DNA of 64,000 bases from Halofilum ochraceum (lineage in GTDB: Bacteria; Pseudomonadota; Gammaproteobacteria; XJ16; Halofilaceae): NCBI RefSeq assembly GCF_001614315.2, contig NZ_LVEG02000002.1, forward strand, positions 82,180-146,179. Direction: 5' to 3'. Position numbers and translations under genes: made by a program. Numbering within the stretch: the first letter of the stretch is position 1; the number at the start of each line of letters is the position of its first letter. The notes beneath the pieces are model-generated. The model worked only from the letters and a program-made list of their open reading frames with translations, did no database searches and was not told where the DNA came from. Below are positions 61,387 through 64,000 of this stretch, piece after piece.

Positions 61387-62516
61387 CAGCCTTCCCCCTC
61401 GATCTTCTGGCGCGTGGCTTCGTGACGGACCGTGCCCGCGTGGACCAGTGCGCAGGCATCGAACACGGCGTCCTCGAGATCCACGTGCACGCCCTCTTCG
61501 CCCAGCACGGGATCCAGCAGTGCGAGCAGATTGCGGCCGTACATCTCGCTCGCGTGGACCGCGGCCAGACTCGGCACATTGTTCGGCCCGGCGATCAGTA
61601 TGCGGCCGTGCTCGACCGTTTCGCCGGGCTTGGTGAGTTCGCAGTTGCCGCCGTTCTCGGCGCGGAGATCGATGATCACGGCGCCGTTTTTCATGTTTGC
61701 GACCATGTCGGCGGAGATGATCTTAGGCGCCGGCCGCCCGGGTACGCCGGCGGTGGCAATCACCGCGTCGGCCCGCTCGAGGCGTTTGGCGAGGACCTCG
61801 GTCTGCTTCGCCTTCTCCTCGTCGGTCAATTCGCGGGCGTAACCGCCCTCGCTGGTCGCGTCGACGCCGGTGTCGATCAGTTTGGCGCCGAGTGACTCGA
61901 CCTGCTCGCGCGCGTCGGCGCGGATGTCATAGGCCTCGACCTGGGCGCCGAGCCGGCGTGCCGTGGCGATCGCCTGCAGACCCGCGACGCCCGCGCCGAT
62001 GACCACGACCTGGGCCGGGCGGATCGTGCCGGCCGCGGTCGTCAGCATCGGGAACAGCCGGCCCGACAGCTCGGCCGCCATGACCGCGCCCTTGTAGCCG
62101 GTGATCGTGCCCTGGGAGGACAGCGCATCCATCGACTGCGCGCGCGTGATGCGCGGCACCAGTTCGAAGCTCAGCGCGGTGATGCCGCGGTCGCGCATGC
62201 GCGCGATCGCTTCCGGATGACGGTCGTGCTCGGTGAAGCCGGCGAAGACGGCGCCCTCGGGCAGCGCATCGATCTCGGCCTCGCTCGGCGGATGGACTTT
62301 TACGAGGACGTCGCAGGCGCCCAGCGCCGTCGCGGCGTCATCGACGAATTCGATATCGGCGTAGGCGTCGTCCGGATAGCGGGCGGCATCGCCGGCGCCT
62401 TTCTCCGCGATCACGCGCACGCCACGCTTGACCAGCTTGGCGACGGCGCCCGGATCCAGGGCGACGCGACGTTCGCCCGGGGTGGTCTCCTTCACCAGGG
62501 CTACGGTGATGGTCAT
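61386..62516 (-). CDS. pntAA: NAD(P) transhydrogenase, alpha-1 NAD-binding subunit
   Basis: A 376-residue soluble subunit related to alanine dehydrogenase. The start ATG at 62516 (MTITVALVKETTPGERRVAL) has GGAG upstream; a longer frame to 62567 is less likely. The NAD site is VVVIGAGVAGLQAIATARRL, and RAQSMDALSSQGTITGYKG carries the family's conserved region. First gene of the pntAA-pntAB-pntB operon. Confidence 0.96.
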   Translation of the reverse strand: MTITVALVKETTPGERRVALDPGAVAKLVKRGVRVIAEKGAGDAARYPDDAYADIEFVDDAATALGACDVLVKVHPPSEAEIDALPEGAVFAGFTEHDRHPEAIARMRDRGITALSFELVPRITRAQSMDALSSQGTITGYKGAVMAAELSGRLFPMLTTAAGTIRPAQVVVIGAGVAGLQAIATARRLGAQVEAYDIRADAREQVESLGAKLIDTGVDATSEGGYARELTDEEKAKQTEVLAKRLERADAVIATAGVPGRPAPKIISADMVANMKNGAVIIDLRAENGGNCELTKPGETVEHGRILIAGPNNVPSLAAVHASEMYGRNLLALLDPVLGEEGVHVDLEDAVFDACALVHAGTVRHEATRQKIEGEG

Positions 62517-62647
62517 GTGTGGCTCCATGGGACGGGTCAACGGATACGTGCCGTCACGCACACGCACGGACCGCGACGGAGTTCTACCGGGCGGCTGCGG
62601 AGCGGGCGGGACGCATGCGTTTCCGGGCGCCGCTTGATTATGCTTCG

Positions 62648-62676
62648 TTGCGGCCCGGAAACCCCCAGCCTACAAT
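62648..62676 (+). promoter_or_regulatory. Candidate sigma-70 promoter for hemH
   Basis: TTGCGG (62648-62653) and TACAAT (62671-62676) are spaced 17 bases. The start point would be near 62683, giving a ~185-base leader before the GTG at 62867. The 350-base gap between pntAA and hemH holds nothing else recognised. Confidence 0.4.
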
Positions 62677-62866
62677 GCCGCGCACCGCATTTCCACTGAC
62701 GACCCGGGGTTCGTGCGGCCCGTATGTACGTCGTCAACATACCGCTGCATCGTCATCCGGTCGCCGTGCGAATGCAGCGGTGCCGACCCCGGTTGGCGTG
62801 CGCACGTCCCGCCGCCGTCGCCGAGCCTGAATATCGACATGGAGCGCCGCTCCGGAGCAGATCACC

Positions 62867-63988
62867 GTGGCCGAAGATTATTCCCGTTACGTCAGTGAGC
62901 CCGACTATGCCCATGGTTCCGCCGAATGCACGGGTGTGCTGATGGTGAACCTCGGCACGCCCGAGGCACCGACACCGAAAGCGCTGCGTCGTTACCTTGG
63001 CCAATTCCTCGCCGATCCGCGGGTGATCGAGCTGCCGCGCTGGAAGTGGCGCCTGATCCTGCACGGCATCGTCCTGCGCACCCGGCCGCGGCGCGTCTCG
63101 AAAGGGTATGCCGGTATCTGGACGGACGACGGCTCACCGCTGATGTCGATCAGCCGCCGGCAGGCCGAGGCACTGCAGGCGAAGCTCTCGGAGCGCGCCC
63201 CCGGACCGGTCAAGTTGGCGCTCGGCATGAGCTACGGCCGGCCGTCGATCCCCGATGCGCTGGCGGAGCTGCGCGCGGCCGGTGCCCGTCGCATCGTGCT
63301 GCTGCCGATGTATCCACAGTATTCGGGTTCCACCAGCGCCTCCGTGTTCGAGGCGACGACGAAGGAGCTCAACCGCTGGCGCTGGATCCCCGAGTTCCGC
63401 TGGATCCAGCACTACGCCGACGATCACGGCTATATCGAGGCGCTGGCGCAATCGGTACGCGACTATCGGGCGGAACACGGCAGCGGTGACCTGCTGCTGA
63501 TGTCTTTCCACGGTGTGCCGAAGCGGTATCTGATGAATGGCGACCCGTATCACTGCCTCTGCCAGAAGACCGGTCGGCTTGTCGCCGAGCGGCTTGGGCT
63601 GGGCGACGACGAGTACCGCATCACGTTCCAGTCACGCTTCGGCCGCGAGCCCTGGCTGCAGCCGTACACCGACGAGACCGTCGAGGCCCTCGGCAAGAAG
63701 GGGCTGAAACGCCTGGATGTCATGTGCGCCGGTTTTCCTGCCGATTGCCTTGAGACGATCGAGGAAATCGGGGGCGAGAACCGGGAGATCTTCGAGGAGG
63801 CCGGCGGGGGCGAGCTGCACTACATCCCGGCGCTCAACGATCGCGACGATCATATCGAGGCGCTGACGGATCTCGTCCTGCGCCACAGCCGCGGCTGGCC
63901 GGAGATGGATGCGGACGTTGGCCCCGTTGCCGGTGAGGCGTTCGAGGCGAGTCGGGAGCGGGCGTTGGCGCTCGGCGCGGAGAAGTAA
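62867..63988 (+). CDS. hemH: Ferrochelatase
   Basis: A 373-residue protein inserting iron into protoporphyrin IX to make haem. It begins at a GTG (VAEDYSRYVS read as Met). Family motifs: GVLMVNLGTPEAPTPKALRR, YPQYSGSTSASVFE, the active-site His in LLMSFHGVPKRY, CLCQKTGRLVAERLG and TFQSRFGREPWLQPYTDETV, with the acidic catalytic region VMCAGFPADCLETIEEIG. Length is slightly above the minimal bacterial enzyme because of a ~20-residue N-terminal extension. Divergent from pntAA. Confidence 0.97.
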   Translation: MAEDYSRYVSEPDYAHGSAECTGVLMVNLGTPEAPTPKALRRYLGQFLADPRVIELPRWKWRLILHGIVLRTRPRRVSKGYAGIWTDDGSPLMSISRRQAEALQAKLSERAPGPVKLALGMSYGRPSIPDALAELRAAGARRIVLLPMYPQYSGSTSASVFEATTKELNRWRWIPEFRWIQHYADDHGYIEALAQSVRDYRAEHGSGDLLLMSFHGVPKRYLMNGDPYHCLCQKTGRLVAERLGLGDDEYRITFQSRFGREPWLQPYTDETVEALGKKGLKRLDVMCAGFPADCLETIEEIGGENREIFEEAGGGELHYIPALNDRDDHIEALTDLVLRHSRGWPEMDADVGPVAGEAFEASRERALALGAEK

Positions 63989-64000
63989 GGGCGAAGGGCG

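Overview
The window is a high-GC stretch of a gammaproteobacterial chromosome. Evidence: enteric-style dcm-vsr pair, bacterioferritin, hrpA, priA, argS next to a SPOR-domain protein, the large NAD-dependent glutamate dehydrogenase, split pntAA/pntAB/pntB and hemH. Cyanophycin metabolism, a copper nitrite reductase, the folate-dependent TrmFO and many short palindromic repeats suggest an environmental, possibly Chromatiales/Ectothiorhodospiraceae-like lineage; this placement is inference. No integrase, prophage, CRISPR array, rRNA or tRNA was recognised.

Layout. 1-3.8 kb: end of an MscS channel, a REP cluster, then vsr and dcm overlapping by 4 bp. 3.8-9.5 kb: a cyanophycin operon on the minus strand (cphB, cphA, isoaspartyl dipeptidase, an alpha/beta hydrolase), followed by bfr and a membrane diguanylate cyclase. 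12-21 kb: a conserved unknown protein behind a textbook sigma-54 promoter, a QEGLA-motif metalloprotein, MipA, an aldo/keto reductase, a PAS-GGDEF-EAL protein and a DUF2062 membrane protein. 21.4-23.6 kb: a lysozyme-inhibitor-like lipoprotein and a NirK with an extra N-terminal cupredoxin behind an FNR/Dnr-type box. 24-36 kb: trmFO, an SLC13 transporter, an atypical SDR, a glyoxalase-like protein, gdhB and a TIGR03032-type protein.

36-44.7 kb is the most unusual part. It encodes a 1107-residue ORF that looks like two exported proteins joined (seven propeller-like repeats plus a GlyGly-CTERM-like tail, then a second signal-like segment, two FecR domains and a porin-like barrel), a TPR plus outer-membrane barrel protein resembling Slam translocators, and two paralogous FecR proteins whose C-terminal halves resemble TbpB-type barrels. 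Together they may be an outer-membrane export and surface-display system.

44.8-64 kb: a second multi-PAS GGDEF-EAL protein, hrpA, a RAYT transposase broken by one in-frame amber codon and flanked by its probable REP pairs, a SPOR protein and argS, a ~325-bp palindromic element, priA, an 880-bp gene-free region with a cluster of DnaA boxes, the transhydrogenase operon and hemH.

At least five families of short repeats occupy gene ends, often between convergent genes.
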